Shown here piece by piece: positions 1-9,913 of a stretch of DNA of 64,000 bases. The notes below the pieces were generated by a model. The model was not told where the DNA came from, made no database searches, and saw only the letters and a list, made by a program, of their open reading frames with translations. Position numbers and translations under genes: made by a program. Source of the stretch: Oribacterium sp. NK2B42 (lineage in GTDB: Bacteria; Bacillota; Clostridia; Lachnospirales; Lachnospiraceae); the NCBI RefSeq assembly GCF_000424445.1, contig NZ_AUJX01000017.1:1-64000 (forward strand), given 5' to 3'. Numbering within the stretch: position 1 is the first letter of the stretch; the number at the start of each line of letters is the position of its first letter.

Positions 1-197
1 GATACATACATATGTACATGATCTGTCATTGTAGCCGCCTTAATTATTGTTACGCCTTCCATCTTGCACACTTTTCCTAATAGCTGTCCTACCTCCGCTT
101 GTAGTTTTCCATACATTACTTTACGTCTGTATTTCGGAATGAACACGATATGATATGTGCAATTATACTTGCTATGTGATAAACTTTGATTGTCCAT
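1..197 (-). CDS. tnpA: IS200-type transposase TnpA, partial (N-terminal 65 residues)
   Basis: Reading from 197 downwards gives a protein starting MDNQSLSHSKYNCTYHIVFI, followed by a PKYRRKV segment and ending, at the window edge, in TDHVHMYV. The YHIVFxPKYRR opening and the HVH pair (the HUH metal-binding motif) are diagnostic of the Y1 single-strand transposases of the IS200/IS605 family, which excise and insert single-stranded DNA at hairpins. The catalytic tyrosine lies beyond the window, so activity cannot be judged. The left-end hairpin at 306-324 sits about 110 bases upstream of the start, as expected for an IS200 left end. No accompanying tnpB is visible inside the window. Confidence 0.9.
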   Translation of the reverse strand, partial: MDNQSLSHSKYNCTYHIVFIPKYRRKVMYGKLQAEVGQLLGKVCKMEGVTIIKAATMTDHVHMYV

Positions 198-305
198 TGG
201 ACCTAATCCTCCGTTTCAATTAGTGTGGTTTGCTAGACCTGCACTTATTGTACACCGGAGGTTTTAGTTTATGTTACTCCGTTTATCGCTTCCGCTTTTA
301 TTGCT

Positions 306-324
306 CCCCCAGCTCAGCTGGGGG
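306..324. repeat. IS200-type left-end hairpin
   Basis: CCCCCAGC and GCTGGGGG form an 8-bp perfect stem around a three-base TCA loop. It lies upstream of the transposase start and before the sequence changes character at about 330. IS200/IS605 elements carry such subterminal imperfect palindromes, which TnpA binds as single strands. The exact cleavage position cannot be set from one copy. Confidence 0.7.
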
Positions 325-455
325 ATTAAGACTGTTTCATTCATATCATAAAACTTAAAAATACCGAAATATTATAGCTGAAATAACTATATTTTCTCCA
401 TTTCCATATTCTCTATATGCACCGGTTTACGCCAGGATCAAAGCATATTCGTGTC

Positions 456-2027
456 TCACCCGACCTTCCATTCCGTCATCTGCCTGGTCTCCGAGCTGAA
501 ATTCACCCCGATCTTATACAGCTTCCTGCTGTCCGCTGCATAAGGCTCTGCATAATGCATATCCTCGATCTGTTTAAGAGCTGCATCGGCACTCTCGTCA
601 CGCTTAAACTCAAAAATGTAGATAAACTGCTTTGTCCTTAGGATACAGTCGATCCTGCCAGTATATGTATGCTGCTCACACTCAACATATTGTCCGAGCA
701 GCGTGAAGGTGATATGAAATACTGTCTGGAAATAATGTTCAAAAGGTGTGTCATTAGCTGTATAAACAATACTTGCAAACAATGCCTTGAAAACATTCAT
801 GATAGCTTCGGTATCTCCGTTTTCAACATGCCTCCTCAGTGCAAGCACATCCTTTCCCGAGCCTGATCCGCATTCCCTGACATATTCCGGCATGAGACTC
901 TGCAGGAACGCAAGCCTGACTTAAGAATTGGGAAATCCAAGGGTATATATTCCGTTTTCGTCATAGTCCGTAACAGTAAGATATCCTTTCTGGTAAAGCA
1001 GAGGCACAGGATCCGGATTATCTGCCCTGTAATCAGAAAGGATAGTTTCCGTGGACTCGATCGTCTTTTCACTGAACTGCCGCACATCAAAATCCATTTC
1101 CTTCAGGCGGTGAACAAGAAATGCAGGCGTTCCTGTCTCAAACCAGAAGTTACCGAATCTCCGTTTCTGAAGAGCAGACAAAAGACTGTAGGGATTATAT
1201 ACTCCGACACCGTCAGCAGAAAAGTGATATCCATCATAGGTCGATCTAAGCTTTCCGATACACTCCTCTAATGTAATGGAGCGCTCATTTGCCATTCTCT
1301 CTATTTCAGGTTTAAATCCCGCCAGCATTTCCTCCTCTGTGATACCGCACAATCCGGAATAGTCATCGTCAAAGGAGATATCCTCCAACTGGTTCAGGTC
1401 ACTGAAGATACTCACCTTGCTGAACTTCGTGACTCCTGTAATAAAAACAAAACGTATATATGCATCCTCACTTTTCAGGGAACTGAAAAAACCCTTGAAC
1501 ACAGCCTTGTTATGCTCCACCAGCTCCCTGTTCCCCATGGTTTCAAGCAGCGGCTTATCATACTCATCCACCAGCACCACACAGCGTTTACCGGTCTGTT
1601 CCGAAGCTGCCCTCAGCACTCTTTTGAACCGGTCACCAAGAGAAAGCTTTGCATCAGTTAATGTATGATACTGCTCTTCCCAAAGCATCAGCTTAGCATT
1701 AAGAGCGCTTTCAAGCGAATCCCTTTCCTGATAGTCATTACCGTTGAAATCAAAGTACAACACAGGATATTTCTGCCAGGCTTCCGGATCATCCTGTTCC
1801 AGCCTCTCGATGGCAAGCCCACGGAACAACTCCCTCTTTCCCTCCCAGTAAGCCTTCATGGTAGATAACAGAAGACTCTTTCCGAATCGCCTCGGACGGC
1901 TCAGGAAATAGGGCTTCCCCGTATGGACCAGTTTATAAATATACTCAGTTTTGTCTATCAGCAAATATTTATCCTGAACAATTTGTTCAAAGCTCTGAAT
2001 ACCAACCGGCAGCTTTCTCTCTTCCAT
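456..2027 (-). pseudogene. AAA-ATPase_like / PD-(D/E)XK family protein, broken by one in-frame stop
   Basis: The protein begins MEERKLPVGIQSFEQIV and has the AAA-ATPase_like N-terminal region (the YFLSRPRRFGKSLLLST segment acts as Walker A, and VVLVDEYDKP as Walker B). The C-terminal PD-(D/E)XK-like domain includes GRIDCIL and IFEFK. The frame is continuous from 2027 to 456 (about 523 codons) except for a TAA at 921-923, where the related protein reads GFPNEEV: FPNS is followed by stop and then VRLAFLQSLMPEYV. One base change (GAA to TAA) would explain it. The family is common and multicopy in gut Firmicutes and Bacteroidetes; its role is unknown, possibly DNA-related. A paralogue lies at 4225-5440. 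The upstream ribosome site is weak. Confidence 0.85.
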
Positions 2028-2208
2028 AATTTACCCAGTATAATCTTTTTCTGCTCTCATACTCACAGATTCATTTTTCTTTCAATTTCAAAACAAACAC
2101 GGCGTATGCTTACTCGTCTGAATACCTGTCGGCACCGCAAATCACGTATCTCTTAAATTCCAATCCGCTTCTCATCAAGCTTCTTTTACGATTATCCGGC
2201 TTAACTAC

Positions 2209-4203
2209 TCAAGATGTAATATTGGCATTCCTGCCGCAGCACTTCTTGTATTTCTTTCCGCTGCCGCAGGGACAGGGGTCATTAGGATAAACCTTTTTCG
2301 TCGAGGTAACCTCTCTGCCGATCACTTCTACAGGCATGGATCCGCTACGGGTCTTTGTGCTATCAGGCATGCTTACGACATTAACGCCCATCTTCTCTAA
2401 ATTGCCTCTTCCTGTATTTAAAACATTTCCGATAATCGGGTTTACGGGGCTGCCTGTCGGTCCCACCGTTGTTACTTCCTGAGGCATAAGCTGATAAACT
2501 TCATCGGTTGTGTGCCCATGCATATGAACATTTCTCGTATTATTATAGACATCGATAACCAGCTTCATGATTTTTCTGATTTCATCCGGATTATCTCTGG
2601 GAAAACCTTTTTCATATAATTCTTCCAGATATTCAGGCACATCTTCATCATATGAAAAACCTCTGGCCGCTTCCGTGCACATTGCTGCAGCCTTTTTCTT
2701 TTTCCATTTAAGCTTCCGGATAAAGTATTTATACAGTTCAATGTATTGCGGTACATCTGAAGGATACCGGTCTCTTGAATATGCCTCAATGTTTTCAACT
2801 GAAGGAATATAGTATCCTATATCCAGCATCCTTTTTTCCAGCTTTTTATAACGATCATCCTTTATAAGATCGTTCTCAACAACCTTATCTCCCACAAGGG
2901 AACAGATCGAATAATCCTGTGGGATTTCATGGAAAATGGCTCTGAAAGCGTCGATACCTATGTCCATTCCCGCTTTTTGACTGAATATCCTGTAAAGCTT
3001 TTTAATGGGCATCACAGCATAAAACAATCCCACATACCCTAAACAGTCACGAAGCCATCTTGCCTGCCTGTGTGTGCTCCTGAAGCCGGACTTCTTAAGA
3101 ATTTCATATGCATCTGCTATGTCTCCGGTCACGCCTGCGTAATCGTCAGAATATCCGAGATAATATCCCCGCATGTAAATATTATCGTATTTCTTCCAAT
3201 CATTTACCTTGAAGAATGTATCTCTTTTTTTAATAGCTTCCTCAAATATATCCAGCTCATCTTCCGTTGCCCATAACAACTGTCGTTTCATGGTATCAGG
3301 TGATAAATATCTTTCCGCCAGAGCCTTTGCAAGCTTTCTTTTATCTTTTTCCGCAGTTTGGAAATTAATTTCTTCGGCAGATTCCATTAAATCTTCATAG
3401 GATAGATGTTCTAAAAAGCCTTCAAGAGATGAATGTCTGGAACCGGCTCCGGCATTTGAATGCTGCTCTTCGATACTGCTTGTATTAACAATGCCGGAAT
3501 GGATCGAGTCATTGTTATAGTGATCGGACTTTCTTTGATTCTCAGACATTAACTCAAAATTTTCAGCGAATTCCTTAAAATAGCTTTGAAATGATCTCTC
3601 AACATGTGTCCTGCGATTCACAGGAGCATTGCTGTAAAGGATCCCTTTGCCACTATCTATCCTTTCATGAACCTCAGAATAAACGTCAAAAGAAGGACCT
3701 TCTTCAACGATAAAGTAATCCCTTCTCATAATCTCATTCACTTCATAAAGACTGCTGAAATAGTCGTCATTTGTATCAAAGACCTGCTTTTCTATCAGAG
3801 GAAATACAAGCTCTTTAACATCTCCTGTTACCTTGTCCTTCAAAGTGATACCTTCAATACTTTTTTCTATTTCCAGACGATACCCCGGAACTACATCCTT
3901 CATATCCGGAATAGTAAAGGAAAAACTATTCTTAGCATCAAAATACTCATTAATATAATTTTCAGCAGCATCATAAGCTGAATAGTAGTTATTTGAAGGA
4001 AGCTTCTTCCCATCCTTATATTCAGAAAACCTCACCTGAGACGAATAAGATTCGAACATATAAGTATCATGAGGAGGAATCTCCAGAATCCCCTCCAGTA
4101 TGACTGCAAGCTGCGAGAATGTGATATTGGCCGGAACCAGGATTCTTCTCCAGACAGGCGGTTTAATATTTTTTCTTATTGCTTTGATCTGATAAAACTT
4201 CAT
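2209..4203 (-). CDS. pRiA4b ORF-3-like / SEC-C motif protein
   Basis: This 664-residue protein opens with YQIKAIRKNIKPPVWRRILV and a FSQLAVILEGILEIPPHDTY stretch, the signature of the plasmid pRiA4b ORF-3 domain (residues about 1-130). The middle (about 200-600) is unrecognised and rich in charged helices. The C-terminus carries a SEC-C zinc motif, NDPCPCGSGKKYKKCC, next to the end. SEC-C tails bind zinc and often act as docking modules, for example on SecA. The start is set by TTGGAGACAT just before ATG. It is inserted between two decayed AAA-ATPase paralogues, and its ribosome site lies directly after the end of the second one. The function is not known; an accessory-island role is inferred from context only. 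Confidence 0.8.
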   Translation of the reverse strand: MKFYQIKAIRKNIKPPVWRRILVPANITFSQLAVILEGILEIPPHDTYMFESYSSQVRFSEYKDGKKLPSNNYYSAYDAAENYINEYFDAKNSFSFTIPDMKDVVPGYRLEIEKSIEGITLKDKVTGDVKELVFPLIEKQVFDTNDDYFSSLYEVNEIMRRDYFIVEEGPSFDVYSEVHERIDSGKGILYSNAPVNRRTHVERSFQSYFKEFAENFELMSENQRKSDHYNNDSIHSGIVNTSSIEEQHSNAGAGSRHSSLEGFLEHLSYEDLMESAEEINFQTAEKDKRKLAKALAERYLSPDTMKRQLLWATEDELDIFEEAIKKRDTFFKVNDWKKYDNIYMRGYYLGYSDDYAGVTGDIADAYEILKKSGFRSTHRQARWLRDCLGYVGLFYAVMPIKKLYRIFSQKAGMDIGIDAFRAIFHEIPQDYSICSLVGDKVVENDLIKDDRYKKLEKRMLDIGYYIPSVENIEAYSRDRYPSDVPQYIELYKYFIRKLKWKKKKAAAMCTEAARGFSYDEDVPEYLEELYEKGFPRDNPDEIRKIMKLVIDVYNNTRNVHMHGHTTDEVYQLMPQEVTTVGPTGSPVNPIIGNVLNTGRGNLEKMGVNVVSMPDSTKTRSGSMPVEVIGREVTSTKKVYPNDPCPCGSGKKYKKCCGRNANITS

Positions 4204-4224
4204 ATGTCTCCAATCAATATCCCA

Positions 4225-5440
4225 CTACTTAACCTTCCACTCCGTCATCTGCCTTGTCTCCGAGCTGAAGTTCACTCCTATCTTAATTCCCCGCATAGAC
4301 CGGGAATAAGCTCTTTAAAAGCCCATACTTGACTTCCTCATTGGGGAATCCCAGGGTATAAGCTGATTTTGCGGCATCATACTCCGAGATCGTCAGATAC
4401 CCCGTCTGATACAAAAGCGGGATTACATCCGGATTATCATCCCGGTAATCCTTTAGCTCGCTCTTTGTTGCAAATATTGTATTATCTGTAAAACGTCTCG
4501 GGTCAAACTGCAGCTTCTTTAGCCGCTCTACAAGAAAAGTGGGGGTTCCTGTTTCAAACCAGTATGCGTCAAATTCCCTGTCCGCAAATGCACAGAGCAG
4601 GCTGTAAGGGTTATATACTCCCTCAACCTTTTGATGAAAATGATAGCCATCATATTCCTTCTTAAGCTTAAAAAGACACTCACTGCGGCTCATATCCTGC
4701 TCTTCGGCAAGTGCATCGATCTCCGGCATAAAGACATCCGTCATTTCCTGTTCCGTGATACCGCATATCTCCGCATAGTCCATACTCATGGATATATCCC
4801 GAAGCTAGTTCAGGTCACTGAAGATGCTCACCTTACTAAACTTCGTGACTCCTGTAATAAAAACAAAACGTATATATGCATCCTCACTTTTCAGGGAACT
4901 GAAAAAACCCTTGAACACAGCCTTGTTATGCTCCACCAGCTCCCTGTTCCCCATGGTCTCAAGCAGCGGCTTATCATATTCATCCACCAGCACCACACAG
5001 CGCTTTCCGGTCTGTTCCGCAGCTGCCCTAAGCAATTGTCCAAATCTGGCACCAAGGGGCGCATCTTCAGTGGTTTTTCCGTACTGCTTTTCCCACTCTT
5101 CAATATGCAGTTTCAGGACTGACTTCAGTGCCACGTTTTCATGATAGTCTGCCTTATTGAAGTCCAGATAAAACACAGGGTATGTCTGCCAGGCTTCCGG
5201 ATCATCCTGCTCCAGCCTCTCGATGGCAAGTCCCCGGAACAGCTCCTTCTTTCCCTCCCAGTATGCCTTCATGGTGGATAGCAGAAGACTCTTTCCAAAT
5301 CGCCTGGGTCTGCTTAAGAAATAGGGCATACCCGTATGTACAAGCTTATAGATATACTCCGTCTTATCTACGTAGAGGTTATGGTTTTCAATTATTTTCT
5401 CAAAGCTCTGAATACCTACCGGCAGCTTTCTCTCTTCCAT
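4225..5440 (-). pseudogene. Second AAA-ATPase_like / PD-(D/E)XK paralogue: nonsense codon plus internal deletion
   Basis: The start at 5440 is preceded by GGAGAAAAGCG. The N-terminal half matches the paralogue at 456-2027 closely, including YFLSRPRRFGKSLLLST and VVLVDEYDKPLLET. A TAG at 4802-4804 interrupts the frame exactly where the paralogue reads SDLNQLEDIS (here SDLN-stop-LRDIS), consistent with a CAG to TAG change. Farther on, LFPVYAGN runs into a stop, while the next frame encodes IKIGVNFSSETRQMTEW, the C-terminus of the paralogue. Roughly 120 codons of the nuclease-like domain are therefore missing. With two independent lesions this copy is clearly dead. Confidence 0.85.
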
Positions 5441-5590
5441 CGCTTTTCTCCATTCAATCTGCTTTCTCTGCCATCGTACCCGTAAACACAATTATCTGAC
5501 TTTTCCAAATCCGGCATGATGTAAGTTTACTTGTTGTACTTAAATGATTTTACTATTGTAAAGACAGGAATATTATAAAAATATCGAAAA
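5441..5590. other. Intergenic, nothing coding seen
   Basis: AT-rich sequence upstream of the second AAA-ATPase pseudogene. It would hold that gene's promoter, but no convincing -35/-10 pair stood out. It ends in the terminator of the neighbouring zinc-ribbon gene. Confidence 0.4.
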
Positions 5591-5645
5591 ATGCTACGAT
5601 ACAAACGGCAGACAATTCTGTCTTAACCTGCTTATATCGTAGCAT
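5591..5645 (-). terminator. Probable terminator of the zinc-ribbon gene, long-loop hairpin
   Basis: ATGCTACGATA and TATCGTAGCAT pair perfectly over 11 bp. The 33-base interior can form a second small hairpin (AGACA/TGTCT). On the minus strand the stem is followed by TTTTTC. It lies about 130 bases past the stop of the gene ending at 5778. Confidence 0.6.
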
Positions 5646-5777
5646 ATTCTTAACTTATAAAAAATGATGTTTTTCTATCCCGGATAATCTTCTACCGCAT
5701 AAATATCTGCACCGGTACAACCGCAGGATTACATCCTGATCAACCACACATCGTTTACCGGGTCGGCTCCGGTAAGC

Positions 5778-6572
5778 TTAAAGTCCGTTTGCTCTGTTGT
5801 AAGCGCTGCAGATGGCATTGATATTCTTTATGAGAATATACCATGCAACCAGCGGACCGATACCGCACAAAAATGAACCGAGTACATACCACATAAGGAT
5901 CGTTGTACCGTTTTCCTGAATTGACAGACCGTATCTGTATGAATTAGCGGATAATCTGTTACCGAGCTTATACAGCCAGATAAGAGAATAGATACCGCAG
6001 GTGATTATCGAAAGCAGCATGTACTTTACAAGTCCGGCAGTTTCTTCACCGTCTCCGTTGCAGGCGGTGTTCACATCCTCCGCAAGCTTATAAATAAAGA
6101 AAAATGAATATATACCGCAGGTAACGATAGTGAGGACTATGTACATCAAAAGACTTCTGTCTTCCTTAAGTCTTAGGCCTCCGTTATAACCGCCGTTTGG
6201 GGCATTGTTATATCCCTGGTTATAACCGCCGTTTGGAGCATTATTGTAACCCTGGTTGTTCATTCCGTTTGGAGTATTATTAAAGCCCTGGCTGTTCATG
6301 CCATTGGAATCACTGTTATATCCCTGGCTGTTCATGCCATTCTGTGCATTATTGTATCCGTTGTTATAACCATTATTATAACCACTTATATTTCCTGCCA
6401 TCTGGCGTGCAGCTTCTCCCAGTTCATTCTCAGCACGGTTAAATGCAGCGTTGGCAGCATTAACAGCACCTGCACCTAAGTCTTTTAAATTAACAGAATC
6501 GACCGGTTCTCCGCACACAGGACAGAACTTAGCATTATCCTCAATCTGATTTCCACATTTCTGACAAAACAT
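5778..6572 (-). CDS. Zinc-ribbon / DUF4234 membrane protein with Asn-Gly repeat linker
   Basis: The 264-residue protein starts MFCQKCGNQIEDNAKFCPVCG, a four-cysteine zinc ribbon (CxxC-x11-CxxC). A low-complexity region (about 65-130) repeats units such as GYNN, GMNSQ and NAPNGGYNQ. The C-terminal half has about four hydrophobic segments with the repeated pattern TCGIYSFFFIYKLAEDVN / TCGIYSLIWLYKLGNRL, typical of DUF4234. This points to a membrane protein with a cytoplasmic zinc ribbon. The function is unknown. The start is well placed behind GGAGGGGAAACATT. The linker is encoded by imperfect direct repeats, so its length may vary between strains. The gene stands alone, with a terminator downstream. 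Confidence 0.8.
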   Translation of the reverse strand: MFCQKCGNQIEDNAKFCPVCGEPVDSVNLKDLGAGAVNAANAAFNRAENELGEAARQMAGNISGYNNGYNNGYNNAQNGMNSQGYNSDSNGMNSQGFNNTPNGMNNQGYNNAPNGGYNQGYNNAPNGGYNGGLRLKEDRSLLMYIVLTIVTCGIYSFFFIYKLAEDVNTACNGDGEETAGLVKYMLLSIITCGIYSLIWLYKLGNRLSANSYRYGLSIQENGTTILMWYVLGSFLCGIGPLVAWYILIKNINAICSAYNRANGL

Positions 6573-6699
6573 AATGTTTCCCCTCCAAAATTGCAGTTTT
6601 GAAAAATTACTCTTTTATTATAGCATAGTTAATCCATTTTTTTATATCACCCGTCGGGATTCTAAAATACTTCGGTTACAGGCATGTAAAACAGAAATA

Positions 6700-6725
6700 C
6701 CGGTAATCTTTTTCAAGATCACCGG
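6700..6725 (-). terminator. Intrinsic terminator after trpC
   Basis: On the minus strand, CCGGTGATCTT-GAAA-AAGATTACCGG forms an 11-bp stem with one G-T pair, followed by the T-rich TATTTCTGTTTT. It starts 23 bases past the trpC stop. Confidence 0.8.
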
Positions 6726-6747
6726 CACTGTAAAACCAGTCTGAAAA

Positions 6748-7554
6748 CTATACAGCCCTTTCCTGCAGAATTCCAAAACGCAGTTCGTCAAGCATTGCTT
6801 TTTTATCAGCCGCTCTCATGAGGGTTTCGCCGATGAGCACGCCGTTAACATTACCCGCTTCCAGCTCAAGGATATCTTCGTGACAGGTTATACCGCTCTC
6901 TGCAATGAATAGTACGTCCTCCGGTACTGTTTTTCTCAGATTAATGCTGTTATGAATGTCAACCGTGAAATCCTTCAGATTACGGTTATTTACACCGATT
7001 ATCCTGGCTCCCGCCCTCACTGCCTTCTGAATCTCCCGCTCGTCGTGGGCTTCAACGATAGCAGATAGACCAAGACTGTCAGCAATCTCCATGTAGGATT
7101 TTAATGTCTCCTCATCCAGCAATGCACAGATAAGCAGCACGATCTTCGCCCCCAGAACCTTTGCCTCATAGATCATATAAGGATCGATCACAAAATCCTT
7201 CCTGAGACACGGAAGCTTCACGGTCTCTGCAATCTGTCTGAGATACTCATTGTTGCCCTTAAACCATTTTGGCTCTGTAAGTACCGAGATTGCAGCAGCT
7301 CCTGCTTTTTCATACTCGTACGCGATCTTGAGATAAGGAAAATCCATTGCGATGATCCCTTTTGAAGGTGACGCTTTTTTGCATTCGCATATGAAGCTCA
7401 TTCCGGGTTCTCTGAGAATCTTCTCGAAAGGGAAACCCGTATTGGGATCCATAGCCTCAGCTTTTTTCTTCATTTCCTCAAACGACACTAACCTTTTTGC
7501 CTTTTCCACCCGTTTAAAAGTGTAGGCGGCAATATCCTCAAGAATATTAGCCAT
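6748..7554 (-). CDS. trpC: Indole-3-glycerol phosphate synthase
   Basis: TrpC closes the indole ring in tryptophan synthesis, converting carboxyphenylamino-deoxyribulose phosphate to indole-3-glycerol phosphate. The sequence shows the family's (beta/alpha)8 landmarks: FICECKKASPSKG (substrate-binding Lys), CLRKDFVIDPYMIYEA, IGVNNRNLKDF and FIAESGI. The start at 7554 (MANILEDIAAY, 268 residues) is preferred over the upstream ATG at 7602 because GGGGAGAAGACGAAA precedes it and 268 residues is normal for the family. No other trp gene is adjacent, so this is a stand-alone copy; the rest of the pathway would lie elsewhere. It is flanked by its own terminator, and a palindrome about 100 bases upstream may be an operator. 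Confidence 0.95.
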   Translation of the reverse strand: MANILEDIAAYTFKRVEKAKRLVSFEEMKKKAEAMDPNTGFPFEKILREPGMSFICECKKASPSKGIIAMDFPYLKIAYEYEKAGAAAISVLTEPKWFKGNNEYLRQIAETVKLPCLRKDFVIDPYMIYEAKVLGAKIVLLICALLDEETLKSYMEIADSLGLSAIVEAHDEREIQKAVRAGARIIGVNNRNLKDFTVDIHNSINLRKTVPEDVLFIAESGITCHEDILELEAGNVNGVLIGETLMRAADKKAMLDELRFGILQERAV

Positions 7555-7651
7555 TTTCGTCTTCTCCCCTGTTGATGATTGACTGATTTCAGCCATAGAC
7601 ATTCACACCCAAAAATGTCTGACATCAAATTAAATTACCACATCTGATATT

Positions 7652-7675
7652 TATATGCAGACATAACTGCATATA
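7652..7675. promoter_or_regulatory. Palindrome upstream of trpC, possible operator
   Basis: TATATGCAG and CTGCATATA form a perfect 9-bp inverted repeat around six bases (ACATAA), about 100 bases before the trpC start. A near copy with the same TATATGCA/TGCATATA arms lies upstream of the TAXI transporter at 11604-11626. Binding by a dimeric regulator is inferred. Confidence 0.4.
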
Positions 7676-7769
7676 ATCCTATAACAGCATCGTATCACAA
7701 GGAGTTATGATTGTAATCTATCAAAAATGACTGGCAGATATAACAAAAAATCCTCTTTCAGGCACTAAA

Positions 7770-7794
7770 AAAGGAGCAGATTTACTGCTCCTTT
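7770..7794 (-). terminator. Intrinsic terminator of the TRAP transporter operon
   Basis: AAAGGAGCAG and CTGCTCCTTT form a 10-bp stem around five bases, followed on the minus strand by further T residues. It is 120 bases beyond the stop of the permease gene. Confidence 0.85.
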
Positions 7795-7914
7795 AAAAAC
7801 AAAGTAACCTTAGCATATCTTTTTCAGCAGAAAAGAAAATCTCTGAAAAAATATTATAGGTTTATCACTTTTAAACTATACTGTTATAACTCAGGGACTA
7901 TAAGGGTTCCTTTA

Positions 7915-9909
7915 TTAAACGGCTGCTTTCTGCTTCCTGGTCTGAAGTACGTCGATACCCATGATCACAGCGATGGTTCCGATACCGATTACATCTGTAA
8001 GAGTTCCCGGATAAAGCATCATAAGACCTGCAACGGCAAGCAATATACGTACTACCATGTTGATCGGCTTAACCGTATAGCCCTCAAGTGCTGCTGAAAT
8101 CGCGAACATTCCGAGGAAGCTGGTGATAACGATCATCACAACTCCTAAAGCATCTGTATCTATAAGAAGCATAGACGGATTGAGCGAGAATATGTAAGGC
8201 ACCAGGAATGCTCCTATAGCAAGTCTCGTCGCATTGATAGCTGTCTTCATAGGATCAGCCTTTGCGATAGCAGAACCCGCATAAGCTGCAAGTGCAACCG
8301 GCGGTGTGATATCCGCAACGATACCAAAGTAGAATACAAACATATTTGCGCTCAATGCATTAAGTCCCATACCAGTGGTAAGGATCGGTGCACATGTTGT
8401 TGCCATGATGATGTAGGTTGCTGTTGTAGGCACACCCATTCCCAGGATGATACAGCAGATCATGGTAAGGAAAAGGGCAATCAGAAGGTTACCGTGTGAT
8501 ACACCAACGATGGCTGTGATGAATACCTGGCCAAGTCCTGTCATGGTAACGACTCCGGCAATGATTCCGGCGATACCGCAGGCAGCTGCAATTGACAGAG
8601 TATTTTTCGCACCTGTTACAAGAGCATTGAACATATCCTTCGGAGACATACGGTGATCCTTGTCAAACATACTTACAACTACACAAAGTATGGTGGCAAT
8701 GATGGCTGCACGGCTCATGGTATATCCGGCACAGATAAGATAGATCAGCGCAATGATAGGAATCAGAAGGTAAATTCTCGGAAGAAGCACCTTCCACTTA
8801 GGAAGCTCCTCTTTTGGAATTCCCTTAAGTCCAAGTCTCTTGGCTCGGAGATGAACCATAAGGAAGATACCGGTGAAATAAAGTATCGCTGGCAGAATGG
8901 CTCTCACAACGATATTGGAATACGGCACACCGATCATCTCTGCCATAAGAAATGCAGCTGCACCCATGATAGGCGGCATGATCTGTCCTCCTGTAGAGGA
9001 AGCTGCTTCAACCGCACCTGCGAACTCTCCCGGGAATCCGGTTTCCTTCATCATAGGGATAGTAACTGAACCTGTGGTAACAGTATTACCAACAGAAGAT
9101 CCTGAAACCATACCGCAAAGAGCACTGGAAATAACGGAAACCTTTGCGGGACCGCCGGTTGCTGAACCGGCTAAAGCATTGGCACACTGGATAAAGAACT
9201 CGGAAATACCTGTTGCTTCCAAGAATGCTCCGAAAATGATGAAAAGTACGATGTAGGTACTGCATACGCCTATAGGAGTACCTATAACACCTGTTGTAGT
9301 ATAGAACAGGTTGTAAACTATCTTACGTAAAGATGCTCCGGTACTGAAAGCGTAAACCACAAAGAGTGCGGCAACCACAACGATAGGAATACCTGTCACT
9401 CTTCGGCAGCACTCGGCAAGAACTATGATACCGATAACACCGAGGATGATCTCTGTCTGGTTGATACGGGTCGCATGATTGATGATCTCACGATTGTTGA
9501 TTACAAAATAGAAAAAGCTGAAGGAACCTGCCACCGCAAGGATCAGATCATAAAACGGTATGTGGTTCTGCTTCTGTGGCTTCAGATGGTTTTTACCTGA
9601 CGGATACAATATGAATATGAATACGATAACTATACCAACGAATAAAGGACGTCTGATACGCTCATCCCACACCGCAAAAAGATTCATGTAGATCATAAAA
9701 AGCGAGAATAATGCAAGAAGCACCTTGATAACCTTGTCGTAGACACCTTTCCAGGGTCTGACATTTGACTCACGGTCATACTTTTTCATGATCTCATCGA
9801 CAACTGCCTGAGCTTCAGCAGATTGTCCGCCCTGCGGGATGCTGTTCACACCCACATCTTTTGTTGTGTTGTTTGTTTTTTCTTCCAAAGTTGTGTCCTC
9901 CATTCCCAT
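7915..9909 (-). CDS. TRAP transporter fused permease (TAXI type, large + small membrane subunits)
   Basis: The 664-residue, highly hydrophobic protein has 15 or more predicted membrane segments after a charged N-terminus of about 55 residues. Motifs typical of the 4TM/12TM fused TRAP permeases are present: GAFLEATGISEFFIQCA, SGSSVGNTVTTGSVTIPMM and MGVPTTATYIIMA. It would drive ion-gradient-dependent uptake of an organic acid or amino acid presented by the TAXI binding protein encoded upstream. DUF1850 lies four bases away and the binding protein overlaps that, so the three form one operon. The substrate cannot be read from sequence. Confidence 0.92.
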   Translation of the reverse strand: MGMEDTTLEEKTNNTTKDVGVNSIPQGGQSAEAQAVVDEIMKKYDRESNVRPWKGVYDKVIKVLLALFSLFMIYMNLFAVWDERIRRPLFVGIVIVFIFILYPSGKNHLKPQKQNHIPFYDLILAVAGSFSFFYFVINNREIINHATRINQTEIILGVIGIIVLAECCRRVTGIPIVVVAALFVVYAFSTGASLRKIVYNLFYTTTGVIGTPIGVCSTYIVLFIIFGAFLEATGISEFFIQCANALAGSATGGPAKVSVISSALCGMVSGSSVGNTVTTGSVTIPMMKETGFPGEFAGAVEAASSTGGQIMPPIMGAAAFLMAEMIGVPYSNIVVRAILPAILYFTGIFLMVHLRAKRLGLKGIPKEELPKWKVLLPRIYLLIPIIALIYLICAGYTMSRAAIIATILCVVVSMFDKDHRMSPKDMFNALVTGAKNTLSIAAACGIAGIIAGVVTMTGLGQVFITAIVGVSHGNLLIALFLTMICCIILGMGVPTTATYIIMATTCAPILTTGMGLNALSANMFVFYFGIVADITPPVALAAYAGSAIAKADPMKTAINATRLAIGAFLVPYIFSLNPSMLLIDTDALGVVMIVITSFLGMFAISAALEGYTVKPINMVVRILLAVAGLMMLYPGTLTDVIGIGTIAVIMGIDVLQTRKQKAAV

Positions 9910-9913
9910 CGGT

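Noticed and set aside
7603-7769. Tryptophan leader peptide or T-box upstream of trpC
   Set aside because: No short frame with clustered Trp codons and no T-box consensus were seen; only the palindrome stands out.
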